Part shown: in pieces, positions 32,415-44,727 of the stretch
Position numbering within the stretch: position 1 is the first letter of the stretch
Layout of the letters: every line of letters begins with the position of its first letter
Assembly (NCBI RefSeq): GCF_019703515.2
Contig: NC_059362.1
Location: 29,366,326-29,430,325, forward strand
Reading direction: 5' to 3'
DNA length: 64,000 bases
Origin: Myxocyprinus asiaticus
Taxonomy: Eukaryota; Chordata; Actinopteri; Cypriniformes; Catostomidae
Translations under genes and position numbers: made by a program
Notes under the pieces: generated by a model
What the model saw: only the letters and a program-made list of their open reading frames with translations
Databases searched by the model: none
What the model was told of the DNA's origin: nothing

Positions 32415-33310
32415 GGATGTGTTCACACTTGGCAGGTTTGGTTTGATTAAAAAGAACTCTTGTGCGATTGCTCTGTTAGTGTGGTTCATTTGAACAAGTG
32501 TGAACGCTGCCATCTGAACATTTGTGCGCACCAAACATGCGGACCGTGACCCTCTGAATAGTGGGTCTCAGTCCACTTCCAAACGAACTCTGGTGTGGTT
32601 TGATTGATATATGAACGCAGCATGGACCAAAGATGTCTAAACGGACCAATAACAGGAAGTAATTTGCCTACTGACCTCAAGCATACTTGGTTCTTCTCAT
32701 CATAGTTGCTATGTTGCCCATTACAGTTCGGTACAGGCGTCGGAAACGCCGCCAGTCGTCCTTGCAGCATATCTTCATTTGTGTGTGCAACAGAGGAATT
32801 TCTGGCACTGTTTTGACTCCTTTACACATTTTATTAGATAAAAATACCACCATATATACAGTATGGTGTGGTGGTGGCATAGTGGGCTAAAGCACAGAAG
32901 GTTGCTGGTTCAATCCTCACAGCCACCACCATTGTGTCCTTGAGCAAAGCACTTAACTCCAGGTTGCTCCGGGGGGATTGTCCCTGTAATAAGTGCACTG
33001 TAAGTCACTTTGGATAAAAGCATCTGCTAAATGCATAAATGTAATGTACATACATAAATCCAACAAGTGCATTTAGCCCAGCAGCCAGCATTGTTTTGGA
33101 TGTTCGGCAAGTTCCGTTGCAAAATATATGTCATAAAAGCTGTCCAATCAGGTTGTGACCTTATCTTTATGCCTTTTGTTTTGTAGCTTTAGGTTCGGTG
33201 TTAAAAATGCTAGTGTGAATGCTAAGCGAACCAGGACTAAATGTATAATTTTCTTTTTTGGTCCGGACCAAGTGAACCAAGAGAACCGAACTACAAGTGT
33301 GAACACACCC
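32415..33310. mobile_element. Harbinger-like non-autonomous element with TTA duplication
   Basis: Left GGATGTGTTCACACTTGGC and right ACAAGTGTGAACACACCC are 17-bp inverted termini, flanked by TTA at 32412-32414 and 33311-33313. Subterminal TGGTTCATTTGAACAAG and GTCCGGACCAAGTGAACC add further inverted blocks. A SINE is nested at 32866. No transposase. Confidence 0.72.
32866..33048 (+). mobile_element. Second tRNA-type SINE family (nested)
   Basis: GTGGTGGCATAGTGGGCTAAA (A-box region) and GGTTGCTGGTTCAATCCTCA (B box) are followed by CCTTGAGCAAAGCACTTAAC and CTTTGGATAAAAGCATCTGC. The latter is the conserved 3' tail of several fish SINE families. A tail-only relic occurs at 56455-56490. Confidence 0.8.
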
Positions 33311-33313
33311 TTA

Positions 33314-34105
33314 ATCATATGTGCATGAGAGACATCCAGACAACTGAAAGTAAAACATTATAATTGTTACAAGCAACAGACCGATATCGGCAAGGCAGAT
33401 AAAATCAGCTGATATTGGGCTGTTCAGATTATCCGCACTGGGCAATAACTTTGCCAGCTTGGCCAATAAAGAAAAGAATCATTAGCTCTCCCTTGCACTA
33501 GTTCCAAAATGTACCAGCGTCATTGACAATTAAGATTGTCTGTGGAGATACAAAATTAGAAATCTTTAAAAAATCTAGTTTGAAACACGTGTCAAGTTTG
33601 TAGAAATGAAAGTCTCTGTTTGGGTTACACCACATGGCAATTGTTACTTTAAGTCCCAGAAAAAATATAAAAATGACATTAAACTCAGTATTTGAAAACA
33701 CGTTCATCATAGAAGAGGTGTATTCAAGTAATTGTTTTGTGTGAATTGCATTTTCTAATGTATTTTTGAATAATTTAATAGATCTGGACCAAAGAAATCA
33801 GCGTCATGTTGACCCACTAACAGCTTTGTCAAAGAATAATACATAAAATATTAAAACATTGATATTATATGAAATATTGATAAATGTGGTCTAAAAATGG
33901 CTTGTTAAATCTCAGCATATAATATGTGTATCGACATTATATCGGTTACCAGCCAATGAAAAATCCATTTTGGTTGACCACACCACTGTCAACTCTTTGA
34001 ATTTATCAAAAAAAATGTACATGCAAACTAAAGACTTTGACTTTTATTATTTGAAATCCATGCTAATTTCAGTTACTTTCATTTGCATCTGTCAATTTGT
34101 TAAAG
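33314..34105. other. ryr3 intron 1, no feature seen
   Basis: AT-rich, no recognisable repeat or exon. Confidence 0.5.
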
Positions 34106-34369
34106 TTGAAGTGTGTAATTTCTGAGCCACAAACATGACCAAATGAAATTGACTGTTTTCAAACAGGTTTCCCAAACACTCCCCCGTCTATCATTGATTG
34201 AGCCGATTTTGCTGTGTCAGGCTAGTTGGAATGCTTAAACAATGTTTTGACAGCACCACAGAGACACAGAAGTTAATCAGCCTACAGTTGGCTTACTTGC
34301 AGTTGTCCCTGCATATTAAACTGGGATATGAGAAAATATTTTAACATTAAAAGAAATTACACACATCAA
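34106..34369 (+). mobile_element. MITE with TTGAWGTGTGTAATTTCT termini
   Basis: Left TTGAAGTGTGTAATTTCTG and right AGAAATTACACACATCAA are inverted. Related copies are at about 15663-15895 (same strand) and 55380-55570 (opposite strand). The target duplication is not clear. Confidence 0.72.
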
Positions 34370-37300
34370 TTTTTAAATACAGGAGAGGGACATTATCACT
34401 GTACTCTTCATGCATGGGTGAACTATATATGCCACAGTCAGTTCTCTGCAGAGTGGCATCATGGCTCTCATGACTGCTGTTATGACATGGGGCTCCATGT
34501 GTAGCAGTTCCTTTGCATGAAATACAAGATGCATGAACAACTGTCATATGTCATCATACAGCTCCTTACACTTCAATACAGGTAAAAAGCTGCCCATATT
34601 ATGTTCGCTTTTTATTAGGAGAAGACAAACTACAGTCTGTGGTGATTTGTTCTTTTGGGAGTCAATAAACTTGACAAATTACAAGCTTCTAAAAATTATG
34701 CTAATATTATCAAATTATTTTTGGACTAAAGAGGCATATTACATATGAAAATATAAAAAACATTCAAAGAATTACAAAAGGTATAAAGAAGACCTATGAA
34801 ACAGTTCTTATAGGGGTGTTATGCTAAAGAACTTTGAACCACACAATTCTATTTTACATCAAAGTGTGCTATTCTTCATACTCAAACTCCCACCAACACT
34901 TGTCTTTAGTAAATCTAAGGATAGTTAAGGTGAGGATATGTTATACTAATCCAGGTTTGCAGAATCTCTTTGCAGTATTTTTTTATATCTTAGCACATGT
35001 TGTGGTGGTTGTTGACTTTAAAATGTGATACTGTGCTAATAAAAATGGTGTTGAAACATCAGTGGTCTGGCTTGTTAAACTAGCTGATGCAATGACCTAT
35101 GGAGGTGGTGCCTGAGAACTGTGTGCGTATGTGGGGTGGAAGCATTAACTTTTAAGAGGCTAAATTTAAACCCAGGAATGCAAAAGGCTTTCAGAACAAC
35201 ATAAACTCCAAATAAGCCCACTGCTACTGTACTGGCGAACTCTACATCTGGATTTAGAGAAGTCTGTCAAATCTCACTTGAACAATAAATAGTAGAATTG
35301 GGGTACTCGAGTTCGGACTCAGGGATTTCAAAATTGCCTCTAAATGTCCGGGATTTGGCTTTGTCTTCATATTGATGTGCTTTCTACAGTTAGTACTATC
35401 ATACATTCTGTGTATTTGATACTGCGCAGCAGTTTTCATACGTATATGTCCTTATGTGTGATTATTCGGGCTGAGAGCAGCAGCGTGCACTCTTTTAATA
35501 CTGTTATTTACAGTCAGATTAATTCAAACACACAGCACGGATGTGGTAAAGAAACCACTCAACTGTTAATTGAACAGCCACTGTTCTTAAAGAGACAGTA
35601 TTTTAGCATTTGATATATACAGTATATCAATATAAACTCAATGGAAATACTTGCAAATTCTTGTCTTACAGCATCTGTGCATGGGTTCAGTGAAACTCTG
35701 CAAAGAGTTTAGGCAGTTCTGGCTTGCGCTGCCATATCTTTTCTAACTCATCAGTGTTCCATTCAGAAGTGATCATCCCTATACCCTATTTATACCCTAT
35801 TTAAAACAATTTAAAACTTTAAGACAAGGTTTTGTCAATCCAACATTATATTTTGTCTCGACAAACTTTACGTATATAGATAAATCAGTACTTTTGTACC
35901 ACACAAAATTGAATATCAAAATCGTATTTTATTCCAACCACCAGAGCCAAGTTTTTTTTTTTTATATATATATATATGTCAAACATGCAATTAAAGCAAT
36001 AATAGTATATAGTTTGTGTATCTTAAGAGGACACCCTGGGCTTTTTAGAGATACCAAAGGTTTCAGATTTGGCCATGACAACTTCCTCTCCTAGCTCTAT
36101 AGAAAAGCATGACATTACAATTAAAGAGTGGCTCAAAAAATGTAATTAGAAAAAGGAAGGGAAAAGGGTCCTATAAGAGGAATGAGGGCCCTCATTGTCA
36201 CAGGGCCCTATTGTGGGGGCCTTGTACAAGATGTGGGGCCCACATATTCAAGCTTATATTAAATATTTGTTTTCAAAGTAGATGGGCCACGAGACCTTGC
36301 AGCCCAGGGCCCTCCCGGGCCCCTGGTAGTCAAGGGCCCCTGGGCACTGGCCCAATTGGCCCAATCCGTAATTCACCTATATGTATCAGGGACATTTAAA
36401 CTAATATGACAGATGAAATACACCATGATGGAAATTGTACAATTCAGTCCATCACATATTTGTTGCGCAACCTCTGTGTGTTACCTGTAAAGCTGGCACT
36501 TGCGTTTCAGTGGCAATACTAAATATAATGTGAAAAGAATGAAATGTCAGCCCAAGGTGAGTTTGATCATGACTTTAGGGAAGTAGGCTACACCTGGACA
36601 CAGCAGGAGGACTGAAAAGTGTGAAGTGTAGTACTGTAGTATATAAATATTTTTTAATGATATCTGATCTTTTCTGTTTTTTTTTTATGTTGTTGTATTT
36701 AATTTTATGGGCATTCAATATTTTAATATTACCATTTATTAAATGTATTAAACACATTAAATGTATTAAATTAATTACATTAAATGTATTTCACCCATAA
36801 TTTTAGATAAAACTAAACTAAATTGAATGGACAAATTGAAAATGAAGAAGAAATAATAATAACTCTGGTTGTAATGACTAATGCAGCTTTCACTTTCTTT
36901 GGTGTATGTTTGAGTGGAGGTGAAAAGCAACAAATAACTGAAATGTCAACAGAACGCAATAAGAAGTGTGATGAAGGACAGTTTTGTCTTCATACACCTA
37001 AAGCATATGCTTTCATTCTGAAACAACTTTAAAAAAAATTTCAGCAGGATGCTAATAATTTGTTTTTTGCATTTATATTGACAAATTGTTTTTCTTAATT
37101 GTGAAGGATAAAATAAGCTTAATATATTGATGTTGAGTTTACGGTTACAATTTTAATTCAGATTCTTGAACAGATTCATTCTGACTCAGACTCGGCCACT
37201 TTTGGACTCGGACTCGATTGTTTAAAGACTCGAAAGGTGAACTCGAACCCAAAACTAATAAATAACCAACTTTGCCTAAGTTCGTGAGTTTTAGTAACCT

Positions 37301-38050
37301 GTGGAACCAATATTGATACTGGTGAAATGACTTCTGATTTTTGTTGTAGTATTTATTTTTAATAATATTTAAAATAATAATTTTTTACCCTCCACTCACT
37401 GATTAAACCTTAACTGGATTTTATGCTTTCCATTATTGATGTCCAGCAGATTATATTGCATTAGTTGAGCCTTCTTTCTGATTGCATAACAATGAACTAT
37501 TTCCTATAGCAAAAGCATAAACCAGCCATATCAAAAGAGAACTTACGGTTGTTGCATATTAAATGGTCAGTAACTGGAGTGAGAAAACCATGTGTCTGCT
37601 GTATTTTTGTGTGTAGTGCGAGTAGCCACCCAACAGCAAATACTGAACTAGGGCACATTTCACTGAGGTCTACAAGGTGCATTAATGTCCAATAGGCACT
37701 GCTATATAGTGAGACTGTAACCTTCACTGCCTTCGCTCTAGCGCTTTAACAGCAAAGTGAGTGATTTGATAGATGTTTCAAATACAAATTAAAAAGATAA
37801 GAAAATGTCAACCATGCTAATGCAAATACAAACCTAATCCTTAAACTAATCATAAATTATAAACTGTTGATTCTCAATTCATTAAGTCAATACAACAATA
37901 CTTCTATTAGACATTTGCTAATTGGGCACCCCAATTATTTTGGTTCATATGTGTAGCCTATACATAAAGTTATATATAACTTTAAATTATGTGTCTCCTA
38001 ACCTTTGATTTATCCAATTACTCCTGATATATAATGTCATATAATCTATA
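34370..38050. other. ryr3 intron 1, long stretch without gene
   Basis: Mostly unique AT-rich DNA. A GC-rich, G/C-homopolymer patch with GGGCCC repeats lies at 36180-36365 (unassigned repeat, possibly an old hAT). No RYR-like exon was found. Confidence 0.5.
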
Positions 38051-38086
38051 ACTATGTCATCAGATAATTCACATACCACACAGAAA

Positions 38087-38091
38087 AAAAA

Positions 38092-38126
<35 letters not shown>

Positions 38127-38147
38127 TATATAAAATATATATAAAAA

Positions 38148-38236
<89 letters not shown>

Positions 38237-38242
38237 TTTTTT
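38087..38242. repeat. (TA)n and poly-T microsatellite
   Basis: Imperfect then pure TA repeats to about 38219, followed by about 23 T. Confidence 0.95.
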
Positions 38243-38349
38243 GTGGTGAAGTAAATATAGCAGAAAAGATTGAGTACTTTCTATATTAAATAAGTTATTT
38301 TAAACATAAACTTGAAAATATTAAGTAAATTCTACATTTATACCAGAAA

Positions 38350-38770
38350 CTATTTAGCTATTTAGCCACTTATATTAAAATGAATGAGAGAAATTGGAAT
38401 GCTCAACAGTCAACAGATGTAGAAAGAAAGTCCCGCCTTACAGGTAAAAGAGCCAATCACCTTTTAGATACAGACATCACCTGTCAATCAACTCATTAAC
38501 GGGTATGAGCATTAGCTATCCAAACCAGCAGAATGGAATTTTTTTGTGTGTAATTTGAGGTTACGATGCACATTTATGAGTACAGTGTTGTCAGATTTTA
38601 CTGCTGATTTGAAATATGTTCTTTGATCGTAATCTTAACAAATAATTTTGTAGATTTTGGTCAAGTAGATAGGAGCTGCACTTTCATGACTGTAGATAGC
38701 TTCCCGGGAGCATTCTAAAGATGGCCGCCAGTGGACTGACTTGCTAGAAAGTCTTTGATTATACTCAATT
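38350..38770. mobile_element. Relic of the foldback element seen at 53994
   Basis: TCAAGTAGATAGGAGCTGCA, AGATGGCCGCCAGTGGACTG and ACTTGCTAGAAAGTCTTTG match 54185-54280. AATGAATGAGAGAAATTGGA matches the inverse of 54300-54335. One end is degraded. Confidence 0.55.
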
Positions 38771-40397
38771 CAAACATAAAAAAGAATGCTCTAGCTTAAT
38801 ATTTATGATTGTTTGTTATCTTTACAATGCATGATCATGTATCACTCCTGAAGTAGAAAACACTGACATATTAATTTGCTAATTTGAGTAAATTTCACAA
38901 GTAAATAAAATAAGTACATTTTAACTTTTTGAAGCTGGTGTTCCCAGTATGCACTGGGGCTTGAATAATTAATAAGCTTGCATAGTTTCACTTTTTGCCA
39001 GTTGATTTACACTATTTTTAATGTTGATTTTGTTACGTTTGGTAACTTCTTGTTTTGTGAAGTCTGAAGCTCATTTTCTATTCAAAATTACCTGTTCATG
39101 ATAAAAATAAAAATAAATTTGTTGATTGTTACCATCAATGTCTCTTCTGCACCAAGTGATGAGGTCTGCATGCACACTATTACCAATAATGTGAGGTGAA
39201 ATTGTATAGAATGCATATAACTTTCCTGTGGAAAGTGTCCATGCCATGTGATTGCATGATGAAACATACATTTAAGAAATTTGACAATGTGATGTTTTTT
39301 TGGGGGGGGTTTACTAAGCCTATTAAATTCTGTTTAAGCCAGTTATATAAGTAAGAGTTACTGCATTAACTGAAATGTGTAAGTTACATTTACTCACCCA
39401 CTTTAATCAATATTATTTCATGAAGTAGATTTTACTTAATTTTATGCCATAAAAATGTACTTGTGTGGAAAATCTTGCTAAATAAAAATTAAGTGAATCT
39501 TACTAGTCTTTATTTATTTGTTATTTATTTTTTTAGTGCATATCCTCATGGCATCTGAATGTTATGTGTCACTGCAGCACTCCCATCCAGGCATATTGCC
39601 AGAGCCTCATTAGAAACACTTCTGATTATAAATGATTGTAGATAACAACCTTTAAAACATCGTAAGCAGTCAATACAGCACGCATTTAATTTTTCATAAC
39701 TAACTCAACTGTGACGGTAATTTAAACCACGGTGTCGTATCCTGTTATGTCGTTCACGCAGGTAACTGCCATACGCCATGGCATCTCTGTAACCAATCTG
39801 CGTCGAACCACAGAAATAGAAAAGTCCTAAAGAAGGTGAGGGGATCGTATTAAATGTAATTGCATCTGAGAGTACTTTATGAACATAAAAACAGGGCACT
39901 TCTTTATGGAATGTACTGGAGAATTCTTTGACAAACACTGCGCGCGAGCGTAAATTTGATTTATTTACAAATCGCGCGCACATTAACTCCTGTGTCGCGT
40001 TATTGGAAATCACAACAAATAATTAACAAATAAAAAAAATGTTTGTTCTAAGACAGACCTACATATGAAAACTCACAGAAAAAAGTGACAGAAACTGAAT
40101 CGCGAGCCTACAGGTGCGTCGCGAGCGCAATCTCTGACCTGAGTCAAGTTCCAAATATGGAAATACTATTATGAAAAATAATATGTAATAAAAGCGTAAG
40201 GAATGTAAATAAACCAATACGACCACTGAGAAAAATCCAACAGCGTTGCTTTCAACCCGGCATGTGAGCCAACATTTTTGATGTCTCAGCATTAGGCTGT
40301 CTTGATCGCAATTACCCCCCAAGAATGCATAACAAGACAACAATGCAACGAAACCAAGCGATTTAATTTGCAAAATAAACAGCTGAGTTTTACTCAC
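38771..40397. other. ryr3 intron 1, 5'-most part
   Basis: Mostly unassigned. 39700-40020 is unusually CpG-rich (CGCGCGAGCG; CGCGCGCACA) for an intron and may be part of a CpG-island-like regulatory region flanking exon 1. Confidence 0.45.
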
Positions 40398-40445
40398 AGT
40401 TCGTAAGAACTGAATTTCATCTTCCCCTTCACCACCTTCGGCCAT
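40398..40445 (-). CDS. ryr3: ryr3 coding exon 1 (start codon to first splice donor)
   Basis: The start codon is at 40445-40443 in a strong Kozak context (GCCATGG). The exon encodes MAEGGEGEDEIQFLRT, the signature opening of ryanodine receptors just before the first beta-trefoil (inositol-trisphosphate/ryanodine receptor N-terminal) domain. It ends at 40398 and is followed by the consensus donor GTGAGT at 40397-40392. The coding length of 48 bases equals 16 codons in phase 0, and splices onto the GATGATGAG start of exon 2. The open frame continues into intron 1 for about 110 codons, but that part has no RYR similarity and should not be taken as coding. Confidence 0.95.
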
Positions 40446-40720
40446 GGCTGTAGAAGAGCCTAGACTCCGAAAGCCACCACTGACAGCAAGCAGCGGAGAG
40501 ACGCTTCTCCTGTCCTGCCGATATTAGCATAGAGCTCCCATCCAAAGCCATATAGGGGAGATTGGACAAGCCCACTATCGCGCGCTGCTGTCAGTCAGTG
40601 TCACAAGCGCTCGCACATACCAGCACTCTCACGAGGACGATCTCATTTGCTTCACCTTTGCGATGCTCTTATTAAAATAAGGGTATAAAAGAGTGTGCAA
40701 CAATCCTTCTGTACTGTACC
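40446..40720 (-). promoter_or_regulatory. ryr3: ryr3 5' UTR and proximal promoter region
   Basis: The stretch upstream of the start codon is clearly richer in CpG than the surrounding AT-rich DNA, for example the CGCGCGC runs near 40577. On the minus strand a CArG-like decamer, CCCTATATGG (40557-40548), differs at one position from the serum-response-factor consensus, and its TATAT core could also serve as a weak TATA box. The transcription start is not determinable. A foldback MITE begins at about 40722, so the conserved promoter can be at most about 280 bp before repeat DNA starts. Confidence 0.5.
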
Positions 40721-40740
40721 ATTAAAGGGACAGTTCACCC

Positions 40741-40790
40741 AAAAAAAAAAAAAAAAAAAAAAAACATATATATATATATATATATATAAT
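40741..40790. repeat. poly-A and (AT)n tract inside the MITE arm
   Basis: About 23 A followed by about 11 TA units. Confidence 0.9.
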
Positions 40791-41355
40791 TTACTCACTT
40801 TCATGCCATCCCGGATGTGTTTGACTTTCTTCTGCTTAACACAGAGATTTTTAGAAGAATATTTAAGTTCTGTAGGTCCATACACTGCAAATGAATGGTG
40901 GCCAGAATTTTGAAGGTCCAAAAACAACATATAGGCAGCATAAAAGTAATCCATAAAACTCCAGTGGTTACATCCATGTCTTAAAAGCGAAATGATAGAT
41001 GTGGATGAAAAACAGATCAATATTTAAGATCTTTTTTTTTTTTACAATAAATCTCCACTTTCACTTTAACATTCTGAAAAAATGTAAGTGGAGATTTATA
41101 GTGAAAAAGGATTGAAATATTGATCTGTTTCTCACCCAAAGTGATTGCATCGCTTCAGGACATGGATTAAAGCACTGGAGTCGTATGGATTACTTTTATG
41201 CTGCCTTTTATGTGATTTTTGGAGCTTGAAATGCCTGGACCCCATGCACTTGCATTGTATGGACCTACAGAGCTGAAATATTCTTCTAAAAAATCTCTGT
41301 TTGTTGCAGAAGAAAGGAAGTCATACACATCTGGAATAGCATGAGGGTGAGTTAA

Positions 41356-41753
41356 AGGTGCACTCAGTAATTTTTTCCTCATTAAAAAATTTTAACTCCT
41401 AAAGACATGAATTGTAATTTTGCAATATACTGTATGTAGGAAATCATGACCACTCACATTAAAATCAAGAATCCAGTCATATCAGTAAACTTATAAAAGC
41501 TGTTTTATTCTACATGGAGAGGGTCCACACATGGGGACTGCCATGTTAGAATCACATAACAAGCCAAATACAACTGGCCTGTTATTTGACACTTTCCCTC
41601 ATTCATTAAAATAATCATGGCTGACTGTGAATCCTAAATTTCTACAATGGTATCTAAAACTGAAAACTATTGATTTTAAATGATGCTGCATCCAAGCTGC
41701 TAGGTGTCAGTGTAAGTCCAAGGTGACACAAAGACAAAAGTTATTGAGCACCT
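41356..41753. mobile_element. TTAA-target MITE nested in the foldback MITE (398 bp)
   Basis: Starts AGGTGCACTCAGTAA and ends TTATTGAGCACCT, inverted. Flanked by TTAA at 41352-41355 and 41754-41757. Removing it rejoins the arm of the host MITE. Confidence 0.8.
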
Positions 41754-41797
41754 TTAATTAAGAGAGAATTTTCATTTTTGGGTGAACTATCCCTTTA

Positions 41798-41928
41798 GAT
41801 TTACGGGAGCAAAGCTATCATACAGGTTAAACAGGTTGATTGTTTCAAAAAGCTGGAATTATTCATTTTAAAGTTTTTTAAAGTTTTTTTCTTAATTAAT
41901 TTTACATTTATACAAACCCCACCTGTAA

Positions 41929-41967
<39 letters not shown>

Positions 41968-42301
41968 AAATTTAAAAAAAACACACTTGTAAGGAATTGT
42001 ATGTTACTTGGTTAAAGCCAAGAGGTCTTTGCAGATAAGACCTTGACAGAAGACACTGGATCTAATGACATTTTTCTAACACTGTATAAAAACACGGAAT
42101 GAGCTCTTTGATCGCTGAAAGACGCAGGTGTACAACGCATGTAATGTTTTAACTATACATTTTATGCCCGTTAATGCAAACACTTGTCTTGCCAATGGAA
42201 AGGGCAAAAGTTTCATGTTAGCCCTTGATTGTAGGCTATTTTGTACGAACAGCACCATCTGGCGGCCTAGTCTAAATCAGTTTTTCGATTCCATATTGGT
42301 C
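41798..42301. other. Intergenic stretch with (TAA)n
   Basis: (TAA)n microsatellite at 41930-41962; otherwise nothing seen. Confidence 0.6.
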
Positions 42302-44686
42302 AAATGATAAATCAATTGCTCAATCTGACATCTCAAATGATAAATCAAATACTCCAACTGACATCTCAAATGATAAATCAAATACTCCAACTGACATCTC
42401 ATATGATAAATCAAATACTCAAATTGACATCTCAAATGATAAATCAAATACTCAAACCGACATCTCAAATGATAAATCAAATACTCAAATTGACATCTCA
42501 AATGATAAATCAAATACTCAAACCGACCTCTCAAATGATAAATCAAATACTCAAACCGACATCTCAAATGATAAATCAAATACTTCAACCGACATCTCAA
42601 ATGATCAATCAAATACTCAAATTGACATCTCAAATGATAAATCAAATACTACAACTGACATCTCAAATGATAAATCAAATGCTCCAACTGACATCTCAAA
42701 TGATAAATCAAATACTCAAATTGACATCTCAAATGATAAATCAAATACTCCAACGGACATCTCAAATGATAAATCAAATACTCAAATTGACATCTCAAAT
42801 GATAAATCAAATACTCCAACGGACATCTCAAATGATAAATCAAATACTCCAACGGACATCTCAAATGATAAATCAAATACTCCAACTGACATCTCAAATG
42901 ATAAATCAAATACTCAAATTGACATCTCAAATGATAAATCAAATACTCAAACCGACATCTCAAATGATAAATCAAATACTCCAACTGACATCTCAAATGA
43001 TAAATCAAATACTCCAACTGACATCTCAAATGATAAATCAAATACTCCAACTGACATCTCAAATGATAAATCAAATACTCCAACTGACATCTCAAATGAT
43101 AAATCAAATACTCCAACTGACATCTCAAATGATAAATCAAATACTCAAACCGACATCTCAAATGATAAATCAAATACTTCAACCGACATCTCAAATGATC
43201 AATCAAATACTCAAATTGACATCTCAAATGATAAATCAAATGCTCCAACTGACATCTCAAATGATAAATCAAATACTTCAACTGACATCTCAAATGATAA
43301 ATCAAATACTCCAACGGACATCTCAAATGATAAATCAAATACTCCAACGGACATCTCAAATGATAAATCAAATACTCCAACTGACATCTCAAATGATAAA
43401 TCAAATACTCCAACTGACATCTCAAATGATAAATCAAATACTCAAATTGACATCTCAAATGATAAATCAAATACTCAAATTGACATCTCAAATGATAAAT
43501 CAAATACTCAAACCGACATCTCAAATGATAAATCAAATACTTCAACCGACATCTCAAATGATCAATCAAATACTCAAATTGACATCTCAAATGATAAATC
43601 AAATACTACAACTGACATCTCAAATGATCAATCAAATACTCAAACCGACATCTCAAATGATAAATCAAACACTTCAACTGACATCTCAAATGATCAATCA
43701 AATACTCAAATTGACATCTCAAATGATAAATCAAATACTACAACTGACATCTCAAATGATAAATCAAATACTCAAATTGACATCTCAAACGATAAATCAA
43801 ATACTCAAACAAACATCTCAAATGATAAATCAAATACTTCAACTGACATCTCAAACGATAAATCAAATACTCAAACGGACATCTCAAATGATAAATCAAA
43901 TACTCAAACGGACATCTCAAATGATAAATCAAATAATCAAACTGACATCTCAAATGATAAATCAAACACTTCAACTGACATCTCAAATGATAAATCAAAT
44001 AATCAAACTGACATCTCAAATGATAAATCAAATACTCAAACCGACATCTCAAATGATAAATCAAATACTTCAACCGACATCTCAAATGATCAATCAAATA
44101 CTCAAATTGACATCTCAAATGATAAATCAAATACTACAACTGACATCTCAAATGATAAATCAAATACTCAAATTGACATCTCAAACGATAAATCAAATAC
44201 TCAAACAAACATCTCAAATGATAAATCAAATACTTCAACTGACATCTCAAACGATAAATCAAATACTCAAACGGACATCTCAAATGATAAATCAAATACT
44301 TCAACTGACATCTCAAATTATAAATCAAATACTCAAACGGACATCTCAAATGATAAATCAAATAATCAAACTGACATCTCAAATGATAAATCAAACACTT
44401 CAACTGACATCTCAAATGATAAATCAAATACTCAAATTGACATCTCAAATGATAAATCAAATAATCAAACTGACATCTCAAATGATAAATCAAATACTCA
44501 AACAGACATCTCAAATTATAAATCAAATACTCAAACAGACATCTCAAATGATAAATCAAACACTTCAACTGACATCTCAAATGATAAATCAAATACTTCA
44601 ACTGACATCTCAAATGATAAATCAAATACTTCAACTGACATCTCAAATGATAAATCAAATACTCAAACTGACATCTCAAATGATGT
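42302..44686 (+). repeat. 33-bp minisatellite, about 72 tandem units
   Basis: The unit CAAATGATAAATCAAATACT plus CAAACTGACATCT repeats without interruption. Variation concentrates in the YYCAAMYGAC part (CTCCAACTGAC, CTCAAATTGAC, CTCAAACCGAC, CTTCAACCGAC, CTACAACTGAC). Because 33 is a multiple of 3 and the unit has no stop in the relevant frames, the plus strand is open for about 800 codons (MINQILQLTSQ repeated). The minus strand also stays open (YLIYHLRCQFE). Openness on both strands from one short unit argues against a protein. A (TG)n tract follows at 44687-44727. Confidence 0.95.
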
Positions 44687-44727
44687 GTGCATGTGTGTGT
44701 GTGTGTGTGTGTGCGTGCGTGTGTGTC
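44687..44727. repeat. (TG)n microsatellite abutting the minisatellite
   Basis: TG/CG dinucleotide run directly after the last 33-bp unit. Confidence 0.9.

Larger units (their letters stand above)
1..40445 (-). other. ryr3: ryr3 gene, 5' portion (gene span in window)
   Basis: Five coding exons read on the minus strand give a continuous 421-base reading frame (48+120+99+75+79) matching the N-terminus of ryanodine receptors. These are the tetrameric Ca2+-release channels of the endoplasmic and sarcoplasmic reticulum. The first residues MAEGGEGEDEIQFLRT match RYR3 as I know it better than RYR1 (MGDAEGEDEVQFLRT) or RYR2 (MADGG...). Phases are 0,0,0,0 and then 1 after exon 5. Introns: 1 = 13431-40397, 2 = 10971-13310, 3 = 1040-10871, 4 = 424-964. 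The gene continues past the left edge; a full RYR has about 5,000 residues, so only about 3% of the protein is here. In a lineage with duplicated genomes this could be one of two paralogues, which cannot be told from this window. Confidence 0.93.
40722..41797. mobile_element. Foldback MITE next to the ryr3 promoter, split by a TTAA element
   Basis: The left end TTAAAGGGACAGTTCACCC is followed by a poly-A/(AT)n tract, CATGCCATCCCGGATGTG and TTCTGTAGGTCCATACACTG. The right arm has TGTATGGACCTACAGAGC, CATCTGGAATAGCATGAGGG and, after the nested insert, TTTTGGGTGAACTATCCCTT. Same family as 13535-14128. Confidence 0.85.

Noticed and set aside
40059..40397. Extension of the ryr3 first exon into a 128-residue protein
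   Set aside because: After codon 16 there is a perfect GTGAGT donor and similarity to RYR ends; exon 2 continues the protein in phase.
42302..44686. CRISPR-like array
   Set aside because: Units are contiguous with no unique spacers, in a vertebrate genome.
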